In this document: positions 17,174 through 23,796 of the stretch, piece after piece | Layout: each line of letters starts with the position of its first letter | Position numbering within the stretch: the stretch's first letter is position 1 | Assembly: GCF_040605455.1 (NCBI RefSeq) | Contig: NZ_JBEXCV010000057.1 | Coordinates: 1 to 50,068 of the forward strand | Origin: Embleya sp040605455 | Lineage (GTDB): Bacteria > Actinomycetota > Actinomycetes > Streptomycetales > Streptomycetaceae | Direction of reading: 5' to 3' | Length of the DNA stretch: 50,068 nt | The notes under the pieces: model-generated | What the model was told of the DNA's origin: nothing | Seen by the model: the letters and a program-made list of their open reading frames with translations, nothing else | Database searches by the model: none | Translations under genes and position numbers: made by a program

Positions 17174-17701
17174 TCAGGCCGGGCCGGCCGGCAGGCGGTC
17201 CGCGATCGCCGACCAGTCCACCGGTGCGTCGCCGCTGTGTGGCCGGCCGGTCGGGGCCAGGTGGATCGTGACGCCGTGCGAGGACAACGTCTCGATGCTG
17301 CCGGCGTAGGCCGGGTGTGCGGCGAGAGTGTCGTTGAACCACGGGACGGCCACGGTCGGGAGGCGCGTGCTCAGCCATTCCGCGAGGGTGCCCAGGGCGA
17401 CGTTGTCGGCCAGGCCCAGCGTCCATTTGTTGAGCGAGTTGAACGTCAGCGGGCACGCGAGCAGGGCGTCGGGTGCGGGGAAGGGACGTTCCTCGCCCGG
17501 TCGGCGGTCGCGGGTGCGTGGCCGGCGGCCGGCCACGGCGCTGAGGGTGTCGAGGCTGTTCGACAGCCAGTCGGCCGCCGTCGGCGTGAGGATCAGGCAG
17601 GGGTCCCATCCTCGCGCTCGCACCTCGGCGAGGAGCGTGGCGATGTCGAGGACGGGCGGCGCCGCGCCCGCGACGATGTACAACACCCGGGATTCGCTCA
17701 T
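17174..17701 (-). CDS. Flavoprotein (HFCD/PPC-decarboxylase-like fold)
   Basis: A 175-residue soluble protein; ATG 17701 is preferred over an in-frame ATG four codons upstream. The N-terminal VLYIVAGAAPPV..IATLLAEVRARGWDPCLILTPTA resembles the first Rossmann strand and loop of homo-oligomeric flavin-containing Cys decarboxylases, and the central ALLACPLTFNSLNKWTLGLADN matches the family's conserved PxTxNTxxKxAxGxxDN motif. Such stand-alone proteins occur widely in streptomycetes without a known substrate. It is convergent with the leucine operon, from which it is separated by a hairpin. No partner genes suggest a pathway. Confidence 0.7.
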   Translation of the reverse strand: MSESRVLYIVAGAAPPVLDIATLLAEVRARGWDPCLILTPTAADWLSNSLDTLSAVAGRRPRTRDRRPGEERPFPAPDALLACPLTFNSLNKWTLGLADNVALGTLAEWLSTRLPTVAVPWFNDTLAAHPAYAGSIETLSSHGVTIHLAPTGRPHSGDAPVDWSAIADRLPAGPA

Positions 17702-17912
17702 GCGTCGGAGCATAGGAGGGGACCGTGCCGCGTCCACGGATGGCCGGCCGGCTTCGTACCCGACCTGATGCGCGCCCGGTGGCGTTGAGGCCGCAGACAC
17801 CGTTCGCAGGGGCAGGGATCCGGCTACCGGGTTTCGGCCTGGCTCGGTCGCGGTGTGGGTGGTGCAAAGTGCGGTCACGGGGCTGGATGCGCTCCGGGGG
17901 CGGCGAGCGTGA

Positions 17913-18380
17913 CTACGACGGGAACCCCGTCGGGGGTTGCCATTCGTGATCGAGGAGCCCGTACACGACGGAGTCTCGCCAGGCGCCTCGGACGTGGACG
18001 TGTTCGCGGATGGTGCCTTCCCGGGTGAATCCGGCGCGTTCCATGGTGCGCCCCGAGACCTCGTTCAACGGGGCGCGAGCACCCCGGATTCGGTGGAGAT
18101 CGAGCCGCCGGAAGGCAAGAGCGGCGAGGAGGTGCACGGTCTCGACGCCGTACCCCTGTCCCCACGCGTCCGGACGGAGGGCGAATCCGATGGTTTCCGT
18201 CTCGGCGAACAAGGCCGGGAGTAGGAAGGCGATGCGACCCATGCCGTCGCCGGCGGTGTTGATCGGCAGCGGGTCGGCCAGGGAACGCACGCCGATGTTC
18301 CTCTCGCCGAGGTCGTGGACGAGGTTGAGAACTTCGCGCAGGTTCCGGCTGAGCCGGCCGCCGTGGCAGGTGGCGATGGC
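17913..18380 (-). pseudogene. Chimeric relic: serine resolvase fragment joined in frame to a GNAT acetyltransferase fragment
   Basis: One continuous minus-strand frame begins with about 55 residues of serine-recombinase sequence (GGRLSRNLREVLNLVHDLGE, then RSLADPLPINT, GMGRIAFLLPALFAE). It switches to the C-terminal half of a RimJ-type GNAT acetyltransferase (TIGFALRPDAWGQGYGVETV, LHRIRGARAPLNEVSGRTME, GFTREGTIREHVHVRGAWRD). The recombinase catalytic serine region and the GNAT N-terminal half are both missing. Upstream the frame is closed by a TGA before any ATG. The first usable start is GTG 18290, which would give a 125-residue chimera. I read it as the scar of a deletion or mobile-element event; expression cannot be excluded. 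Confidence 0.65.
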
Positions 18381-18395
18381 CGACCCTTCTTGCGA

Positions 18396-18435
18396 GGTGA
18401 ATGGCGTTCACCTAGGGTGGTGAACGCCATTCACC
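18396..18435. promoter_or_regulatory. Perfect 17-bp inverted repeat operator before the MFS gene
   Basis: GGTGAATGGCGTTCACC (18396-18412) and its exact reverse complement GGTGAACGCCATTCACC (18419-18435) flank the six bases TAGGGT. Each arm is itself a near-palindrome (GGTGAA...TTCACC), so this is two TetR-type sites in mirror arrangement. The distal arm ends 17 bases before the GTG start of the exporter gene. The likely binder is the TetR protein encoded by the gene overlapping the exporter's 3' end. Confidence 0.75.
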
Positions 18436-18452
18436 TTCGAGGGAGTTTCGCT

Positions 18453-20027
18453 GTGCCCGCTGATTCGCATCCGTCGACGTCGCCGACCGCCGACCGTGGC
18501 GTCATGGCCGTTCTGGCGGCCGGCGGCATCGTCACCACGCTGGTGCAGACCGCGGTCGTGCCGCTGCTGCCGCTGCTGCCCCGTCTGACCGGCGCGGCGC
18601 CGGTCGATGTCGGGTGGGTGGTCACGCTGACGCTGCTGACCGGCGCGGTCGCCACCCCGCTGCTGGGGCGTGCCGGGGACATGTACGGCAAGCGGCGGAT
18701 GTTGCTGCTCGCGCTCGGGGCGCTCGCCGCCGGGTCGCTGGTGTGCGCACTCGCCTCCACCCTCCCGTGGCTGTTGGTGGGGCGGGCGCTCCAGGGTGTG
18801 GGGGCGGCGGTGGTGCCGCTGGCGATCAGCTTCCTGCGGGGTGTGCTGCCGCCGCAGCGGACGGGTTCGGCGGTGGCGCTGATGAGTTCGACGGTGGGCA
18901 TCGGTGCGGCGCTCGGGCTGCCGCTGGCCGCGCTGCTGGTGCAGTACGCGGACTGGCACGCGATGTTCTGGGCTATGACCGTGCTCTCGACGGGAGTGCT
19001 CGCCCTGGCCTGGCGGCTGCTGCGGGAGGAGCCGGTCCGGTCACCGGGGCGTTTCGACCTGCCGGGGGCGCTCGGGCTGAGTACGGGGCTGGTGCTGCTG
19101 CTGCTGGCGCTGTCCAAGGCGGGTGAGTGGGGCTGGGGAAGTCGGCGGACGCTGGGACTGTCGGGGGCAGCGCTGCTGATCCTGACCGGCTGGACCTTGC
19201 ACCAGCGCCGTGCGCCGCGACCGCTGGTGGACGTGCGGCTGGCGACGCGTCCGGCAGTGCTGCTGCCGCACCTTGCCGCGTTGCTGGCCGGGTTCGCCTT
19301 CTACGCCAACTCCCTGGTCACCGCGCAACTGGTCCAGGCGCCCCGGGCCACCGGGTACGGCCTGGGGCTCTCAGTGGTGGCGGCGGGTGCATGTCTGCTG
19401 CCCAGCGGTGTGATCATGGTGCTGTGTGCTTCCTTGTCCGCCCGCCTGTCCGCAGCCCGCGGGGCCAAGGCCACCCTCACCCTGGGCACGGTGATCATCG
19501 CGGCCGGCTATGGTCTGCGCTTCGCCGACAGTCGGCAATTGTGGGCGGTCATCGCGGGCGCGGCCGTGGTCTCGGTCGGCACGGCGCTCGCCTACTCCGC
19601 CCTGCCCATGCTGATCATGCGGGCGGTGCCGCTGGAGCAGACCGCTGCGGCGAACGGCCTCAACGTCCTCATGCGCACCATTGGGCAGGCCCTGTGCAGC
19701 GCGGTGGTTGCCACCGTGCTGGCCCAGCACACCCGCCTGTTCGCGGACACGGCGGGCGTGACCGTGGCGGCGCCGACCCTGGACGGGTACCGCATCGCCT
19801 TCGCCGCGGCAGGCGCGGTTGCGCTGTCGGCCTGCGCGGCTGCCTGCCTCATCCCGCGCCGGCCGCGACCCGCGCTGTCCCCCCTCCAGGAGACTGAACA
19901 AGATGCCCGACCCGAACTCCGCCTCCCCGCGCGGCGCCCGCCCGCGAACGACGTCCAAGAACCCGCCGACACCGGCACCGCCGCCGACGCCCGACCCGGC
20001 CCCGACCCGGCCGGCACGACCGCGTGA
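18453..20027 (+). CDS. MFS transporter, drug-exporter type (14-TM-like)
   Basis: A 524-residue membrane protein starting at GTG 18453 with GGGAG upstream. Motif A of the drug:H+ antiporters is visible as LLGRAGDMYGKRRM, followed by LVGRALQGVGAAVVPLAISFLRG (motif B/C region) and FWAMTVLSTGVLALAWRLLREE. Twelve to fourteen hydrophobic segments run through to about residue 470, and a hydrophilic Pro/Ala-rich tail of about 50 residues follows. Families of this kind (EmrB/QacA) export toxic compounds by proton antiport; the substrate here is unknown. The operator at its promoter and the TetR gene overlapping its tail indicate ligand-induced expression. Confidence 0.88.
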   Translation: MPADSHPSTSPTADRGVMAVLAAGGIVTTLVQTAVVPLLPLLPRLTGAAPVDVGWVVTLTLLTGAVATPLLGRAGDMYGKRRMLLLALGALAAGSLVCALASTLPWLLVGRALQGVGAAVVPLAISFLRGVLPPQRTGSAVALMSSTVGIGAALGLPLAALLVQYADWHAMFWAMTVLSTGVLALAWRLLREEPVRSPGRFDLPGALGLSTGLVLLLLALSKAGEWGWGSRRTLGLSGAALLILTGWTLHQRRAPRPLVDVRLATRPAVLLPHLAALLAGFAFYANSLVTAQLVQAPRATGYGLGLSVVAAGACLLPSGVIMVLCASLSARLSAARGAKATLTLGTVIIAAGYGLRFADSRQLWAVIAGAAVVSVGTALAYSALPMLIMRAVPLEQTAAANGLNVLMRTIGQALCSAVVATVLAQHTRLFADTAGVTVAAPTLDGYRIAFAAAGAVALSACAAACLIPRRPRPALSPLQETEQDARPELRLPARRPPANDVQEPADTGTAADARPGPDPAGTTA

Positions 20028-20568
20028 CGCCGACGCCCGCCGCGCGGACATCCTCGCCGCAGCCCGGCGCGCCTTCGCACGCCACGCCTACGCCGACACC
20101 ACCATCGCCGCCATCGCCGACGACGCAGGCGTCAGCCCGGCGCTCGTGATGAAGTACTACGGCACCAAGGAACACCTGTTCACCCAGGTCTTCACCTTCG
20201 ACGCCGACGCCACCGCCCTCTTCGACGCCCCCCTGGACCGCCTCGCCCGGCACATGGTCCTGCACCTGCTCGCCACCCAACGCGGCCAGACCCGCGACCC
20301 GATCCTGCGCATCGCCTTCTCCCGCCACCACCTGGAGCTCGGCGGACAGGCGCGAGCCAACTTCCGCACGCAGGTCATCGACGCCCTCGCCGCCCGCCTC
20401 CCCGGCCCAGGTGCCCCGCTGCGAGCGGAGATGGCCATCGGCGTGCTGCTCGGCCTCGGCGCCCTCTACGCGACCGTCCAAGCCGACCGGCTCACCCAAC
20501 TGGACCCCGACGAAGTCGCCGACCTGTACGTTCCACTCCTGCAACCCCTGCTTGGGACCCCTGCCTGA
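19903..20568 (+). CDS. TetR-family regulator, partner of the MFS exporter
   Basis: A 221-residue protein. The start ATG 19903 has AGGAG ten bases upstream but lies inside the exporter gene, so the two reading frames overlap for 125 bases. The overlapping N-terminus (about 40 residues) is Pro/Arg-rich and disordered. The helix-turn-helix then follows: RRADILAAARRAFARHAY, TTIAAIADDAGVSPALVMKYYG. The C-terminal part has RTQVIDALAARLPG and an Ala/Leu-rich dimer region. It probably binds the inverted repeat upstream of the exporter and represses the operon, including itself. No other in-frame ATG lies before the DNA-binding domain. Confidence 0.82.
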   Translation: MPDPNSASPRGARPRTTSKNPPTPAPPPTPDPAPTRPARPRDADARRADILAAARRAFARHAYADTTIAAIADDAGVSPALVMKYYGTKEHLFTQVFTFDADATALFDAPLDRLARHMVLHLLATQRGQTRDPILRIAFSRHHLELGGQARANFRTQVIDALAARLPGPGAPLRAEMAIGVLLGLGALYATVQADRLTQLDPDEVADLYVPLLQPLLGTPA

Positions 20569-20605
20569 TCCTCACGTAATCCGAGCGCAGGCGCTCTCCA
20601 CATCG

Positions 20606-20813
20606 GAATCGCTGGAACGCATCAAAAAAGGTGAGACCGGCGCCTACTCGAACCGCTGGTTCACGATCCGCTGACGTCGAACTCCCGGACGGGCGCCACC
20701 TCGACCACTACCTGATCCGTCAACGGCCCGTCGCCCTCGCCACGATCGTGGACGAGCAGGACCGGGCCCTCCTGCTGTGGCGCCGCCGTTTCATCACGGA
20801 CACGTGGGACCGT
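20606..20813 (+). pseudogene. NUDIX hydrolase relic, frameshifted and truncated
   Basis: The first frame reads ESLERIKKGETGAYSNRWFT up to a stop at 20674. The next residues of the same protein continue in another frame as ADVELPDGRHLDHYLIR, then PVALATIVDEQDRALLLWRR and FITDTWDR at about 20813. This order matches the N-terminal part of actinobacterial NUDIX proteins (N-W-x-x-V-R, ELPDG..DHY..., ALLLWRHRF). The sequence stops before the NUDIX box, so the catalytic part is gone. One frameshift and loss of the 3' half make it a relic. Confidence 0.6.
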
Positions 20814-20860
20814 GTCGCGTCCACGGACGTCGGCCGGTCCCGTACGCGACCGGCGCGGAT

Positions 20861-20901
20861 GCAAAAGAGCGCCGGACGAGCGGATTTGGCCCGTCCGGCG
20901 C
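20861..20901 (-). terminator. Intrinsic terminator of the proline operon
   Basis: GCGCCGGACG (20869-20878) pairs perfectly with CGTCCGGCGC (20892-20901) across a 13-base loop. Read on the minus strand, the hairpin is followed by TCTTTTGC, a T-run that is rare in this GC-rich DNA. It starts 21 bases after the proline dehydrogenase stop, so it terminates the proline-degradation operon. Confidence 0.8.
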
Positions 20902-20922
20902 GTGGAGGCGGCCGGCTCCGTA

Positions 20923-21852
20923 TTACCCCTTCGTGGCCATCGCCCGCAGGAAGAAGGTCAGGTTCGCCGGCCGCTCCGCGAGGCGCCGCATGAAGTAGCC
21001 GTACCACTCGGCGCCATACGGAAGATAGATCCGCATCAGGTCGCCGCGCTCGACGATGCGCGCCTGCTCCTCCGGACGGATCCCGTACAGCATCTGGAAC
21101 TCGAAGCTGCCCGGCGCCCGCCCGGCCAGGTCCGCGAGGTGTCGCGCGATGGCGATCAGGCGCGGGTCGTGCGAGGCCACCATCGGATAGCCCGCGCCCC
21201 CCATCAGAATCCGCAGGCAGCGCACGTACGAGCGGTCCACCTCGCCCTTGTCCTGGAACGCGACCGACTCCGGCTCCTGGTACGCGCCTTTGCACAGCCG
21301 CACCCGCGAGCCCTCGTGGGCCAGGTCCCGGCAGTCCTGCTCGGTGCGGCGCAGATACGCCTGGAGCACCGCGCCCACCCACGGGAAGTCCGCGCGCAGC
21401 TCGCGCAGGATGCCCAGCGTCGAGTCGGTCGTGGTGTGGTCCTCCATGTCCAGGGTGACCGTGGTGCCCACCCGCGCGGCGGCCACGCAGATCCGCCGGG
21501 CGTTGTCCAGCGCGATCCGCTCGCCGTCGCCGGGCAGGAACTGCCCGACGGCGGAGAGCTTGACCGACACCTCGGCGCTGCGCGCGAGCCCGGTCTCGCC
21601 GAGCGCGCCGAGCAGCGCCTCGTACGCGTCCACCGTCGCATCGGCCTGGGACCGGTCGGCGGTGTCCTCGCCGAGGTGATCGAGCGTCACCTTCCGCCCG
21701 GACTCGACGAGTTCGTGGGTCACCCGGATCGCGTCCGCGAGCACGTCGCCCGCCACGAAGCGGTCCACGATCGCCCGGGTCGGCGGCAGGTGCTCGACCA
21801 GCGAGCGGGTCCGCGGCGAGCGCGCCGCCGCGAGGATGGGGCTGCGGAGCAT
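20923..21852 (-). CDS. Proline dehydrogenase (monofunctional)
   Basis: A 309-residue FAD-dependent TIM-barrel enzyme oxidising L-proline to pyrroline-5-carboxylate. Family motifs: VSVKLSAVGQFLPGDGER, TVTLDMEDHTTTDSTL, VGAVLQAYLRRTEQDC, RVRLCKGAYQEPE (the catalytic KGAY segment), VASHDPRLIAIA, FEFQMLYGIRPE and IYLPYGAEWYGYFMRRLAERP. The length matches stand-alone actinobacterial and Thermus enzymes and not the large PutA fusion. It lies 36 bases after the P5C dehydrogenase gene in the same operon, which does the next step, and a T-tailed hairpin follows. Confidence 0.95.
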   Translation of the reverse strand: MLRSPILAAARSPRTRSLVEHLPPTRAIVDRFVAGDVLADAIRVTHELVESGRKVTLDHLGEDTADRSQADATVDAYEALLGALGETGLARSAEVSVKLSAVGQFLPGDGERIALDNARRICVAAARVGTTVTLDMEDHTTTDSTLGILRELRADFPWVGAVLQAYLRRTEQDCRDLAHEGSRVRLCKGAYQEPESVAFQDKGEVDRSYVRCLRILMGGAGYPMVASHDPRLIAIARHLADLAGRAPGSFEFQMLYGIRPEEQARIVERGDLMRIYLPYGAEWYGYFMRRLAERPANLTFFLRAMATKG

Positions 21853-21888
21853 GTTCTTCTCCCGAAATACCGGTGGGGTGAGGGTGGG

Positions 21889-23517
21889 TCAGCCCATGTG
21901 CGGGTAGCGGTGGTCCGTCGCCGGGACGAACGTCTCCTTGATCGAGCGCGAGCTGGTCCAGCGCATCAGGTTCTGCATCGCGCCGGCCTTGTCGTTGGTG
22001 CCGGACGCGCGTCCGCCGCCGAACGGCTGCTGACCCACCACCGCGCCCGTGGGTCGGTCGTTGATGTAGAAGTTGCCCGCCGCGAACCGCAGCACGTGCG
22101 CCGTGTGGGCGATCACCTCGCGGTCCTGCGCGATGATCGCGCCGGTCAGGCCGTACGCGGACACCGACTCCATCTGGGTGAGCATCGCCTCGTACGCGTC
22201 GTCCTCGTAGACGTGCACGGCCAGGATCGGGCCGAAGTACTCGTCCTTGAAGATCTCGTGGTCGGGGTTCGCCGAGACCAGCACGGTGGGTCGGACGAAC
22301 CAGCCGACGCTGTCGTCGTAGCTGCCGCCCGCGACGACCTCGACCGTGTCGTCGGCGTGCGCGCGGTCGATCGCGGCCTTGTTCTTGGCGAACGCGCGCT
22401 CGTCGATGACCGCGCCCAGGAAGTGACTCAGGTCGGTGACGTCGCCCATCGACAGGCCGTCGACGGTGGCCAGGAAGTCGTCCTTGAAGCCGCTCTCCCA
22501 GATCGAGCGCGGGATGTAGGCGCGCGAGGCGGCCGAGCACTTCTGGCCCTGGTACTCGTACGCGCCGCGCACCAGCGCGGTCCGCAGCACATCGTGGTCG
22601 GCGCTGGGATGAGCGACCACGAAGTCCTTGCCGCCGGTCTCGCCGACGATCCGCGGGTAGGTGCGGTAGCCGGCGATGTTCTCGCCGACCGTGCGCCACA
22701 GGTGCTGGAAGGTGGCGGTGGAACCGGTGAAGTGGATGCCCGCGAGCGCGGGGTGTTCGAGCGCGACCTCGGAGACCGCGATCCCGTCGCCGGTGACCAG
22801 GTTGATCACGCCGGCCGGGAGCCCGGCCTCTTCGAGCAGACGCATCAGCAGCACGGCCGAGAAGGTCTGGGTGGGCGAGGGCTTCCAGACCACCACGTTG
22901 CCCATCAGCGCCGGCGCGGTGGGCAGGTTGCCCGCGATGGCGGTGAAGTTGAACGGGGTGATCGCGTAGACGAAGCCCTCCAGGGGCCGGTGGTCCGTTC
23001 GGTTCCACACGCCCGGGCTGCTGATCGGCTGCTCGGCCAGCACCCGGCGAGCGAAGTGCACGTTGAAGCGCCAGAAGTCGATCAGCTCGCACGAGGAGTC
23101 GATCTCGGCCTGCTGCGCGTTCTTGCCCTGGCCCAGCATGGTCGCGGCGGCGATCGTCTCGCGCCACGGCCCGGCGAGCAGGTCGGCGGCCTTGAGGAAG
23201 ATCGCCGCGCGGTCGTCGAAGGACAGGTCGGCCCAGGCGGGCGCGGCGGCCAGGGCCGCGTCGATCGCGTCCTGGGCGTCCTGGGTGCCGGCGTGCGCGA
23301 AGGTGCCCAGGCGGGCGCCGTGGTTGTGCGGCTGGACCACGTCGCCGCGCTCGCCGGAGCCCATCCGGCGCTCGCCGCCGATGGTCATCGGGAGGTCGAT
23401 CGGGGCCGCGGCCAGTTCCTTGAGCTTCGCTTCGAGGCGGGCCCGCGCGGGGGTGCCGGGGGCGTAGTCGTGTACCGGCTCGTTGACCGGGGCGGGGACC
23501 TGGGTCACAGCGTCCAA
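21889..23517 (-). CDS. pruA: L-glutamate gamma-semialdehyde (pyrroline-5-carboxylate) dehydrogenase
   Basis: A 542-residue aldehyde dehydrogenase of the P5CDH group 1 type, converting glutamate semialdehyde to glutamate with NAD. It has the YAITPFNFTAIAGNLPTAPA segment, NVVVWKPSPTQ (cofactor Lys), HFTGSTATFQHLW, the conserved Glu in RIVGETGGKDFV, the catalytic Cys in YEYQGQKCSAASR, and EIFKDEYFGPILAVHVY. The preferred start is TTG 23517, because AGGAG lies seven bases before it; a GTG at 23508 has poorer spacing. It is the first gene of the proline operon. A 16-bp tandem array occupies its upstream region, and a PucR regulator is divergent. Confidence 0.95.
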   Translation of the reverse strand: MDAVTQVPAPVNEPVHDYAPGTPARARLEAKLKELAAAPIDLPMTIGGERRMGSGERGDVVQPHNHGARLGTFAHAGTQDAQDAIDAALAAAPAWADLSFDDRAAIFLKAADLLAGPWRETIAAATMLGQGKNAQQAEIDSSCELIDFWRFNVHFARRVLAEQPISSPGVWNRTDHRPLEGFVYAITPFNFTAIAGNLPTAPALMGNVVVWKPSPTQTFSAVLLMRLLEEAGLPAGVINLVTGDGIAVSEVALEHPALAGIHFTGSTATFQHLWRTVGENIAGYRTYPRIVGETGGKDFVVAHPSADHDVLRTALVRGAYEYQGQKCSAASRAYIPRSIWESGFKDDFLATVDGLSMGDVTDLSHFLGAVIDERAFAKNKAAIDRAHADDTVEVVAGGSYDDSVGWFVRPTVLVSANPDHEIFKDEYFGPILAVHVYEDDAYEAMLTQMESVSAYGLTGAIIAQDREVIAHTAHVLRFAAGNFYINDRPTGAVVGQQPFGGGRASGTNDKAGAMQNLMRWTSSRSIKETFVPATDHRYPHMG

Positions 23518-23536
23518 AACGGCGCTCCTGTTCGGT

Positions 23537-23648
23537 GATCCGGATGTCCGGCGATCCGGGCGTCCGGCGGTGCGGTGGTCCGGGTGTGCGGCAGTCCGGT
23601 GGTCGGGGTGTTCGGCGGACGAGGCGTTCGGCAGGCGAGGTGTTCGGC
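23537..23648. repeat. Seven tandem 16-bp units upstream of pruA
   Basis: Seven consecutive 16-base units (23537, 23553, 23569, 23585, 23601, 23617, 23633) share an approximate consensus GGTCCGGGTGTTCGGC, with GTCCGG or GTTCGG always at the same place. The array lies 20 to 131 bases upstream of the pruA start, inside its leader or promoter. The 16-base period does not fit a coding sequence. Confidence 0.85.
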
Positions 23649-23727
23649 GCGCTGCCGAATGCCTGATCCACGACGAAATCGGGCATGGCTCTCGCGCTCA
23701 ACGGTAGGCCGGACGCGACCTCCGGTG

Positions 23728-23745
23728 TTTATCCGATCGGCTAAA
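23728..23745. promoter_or_regulatory. Palindrome in the pruA/pucR divergent promoter
   Basis: TTTATCCGATCGGCTAAA is an 18-base palindrome with one mismatched pair, centred about 60 bases before the PucR start. It is AT-rich at its edges, unlike the surroundings. It is a good candidate for the operator of the PucR protein and for the divergent promoters. The role is inferred. Confidence 0.5.
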
Positions 23746-23796
23746 CTCGAAACTCCACGCTTGACCCATCGGCCAACATCCACGAAGGGGCCGAAA

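Noticed and set aside
18453..20568. Antibiotic biosynthetic cluster suggested by exporter plus TetR
   Set aside because: No biosynthetic enzymes (PKS, NRPS, terpene or RiPP genes) lie nearby; the neighbours are proline catabolism and relics.
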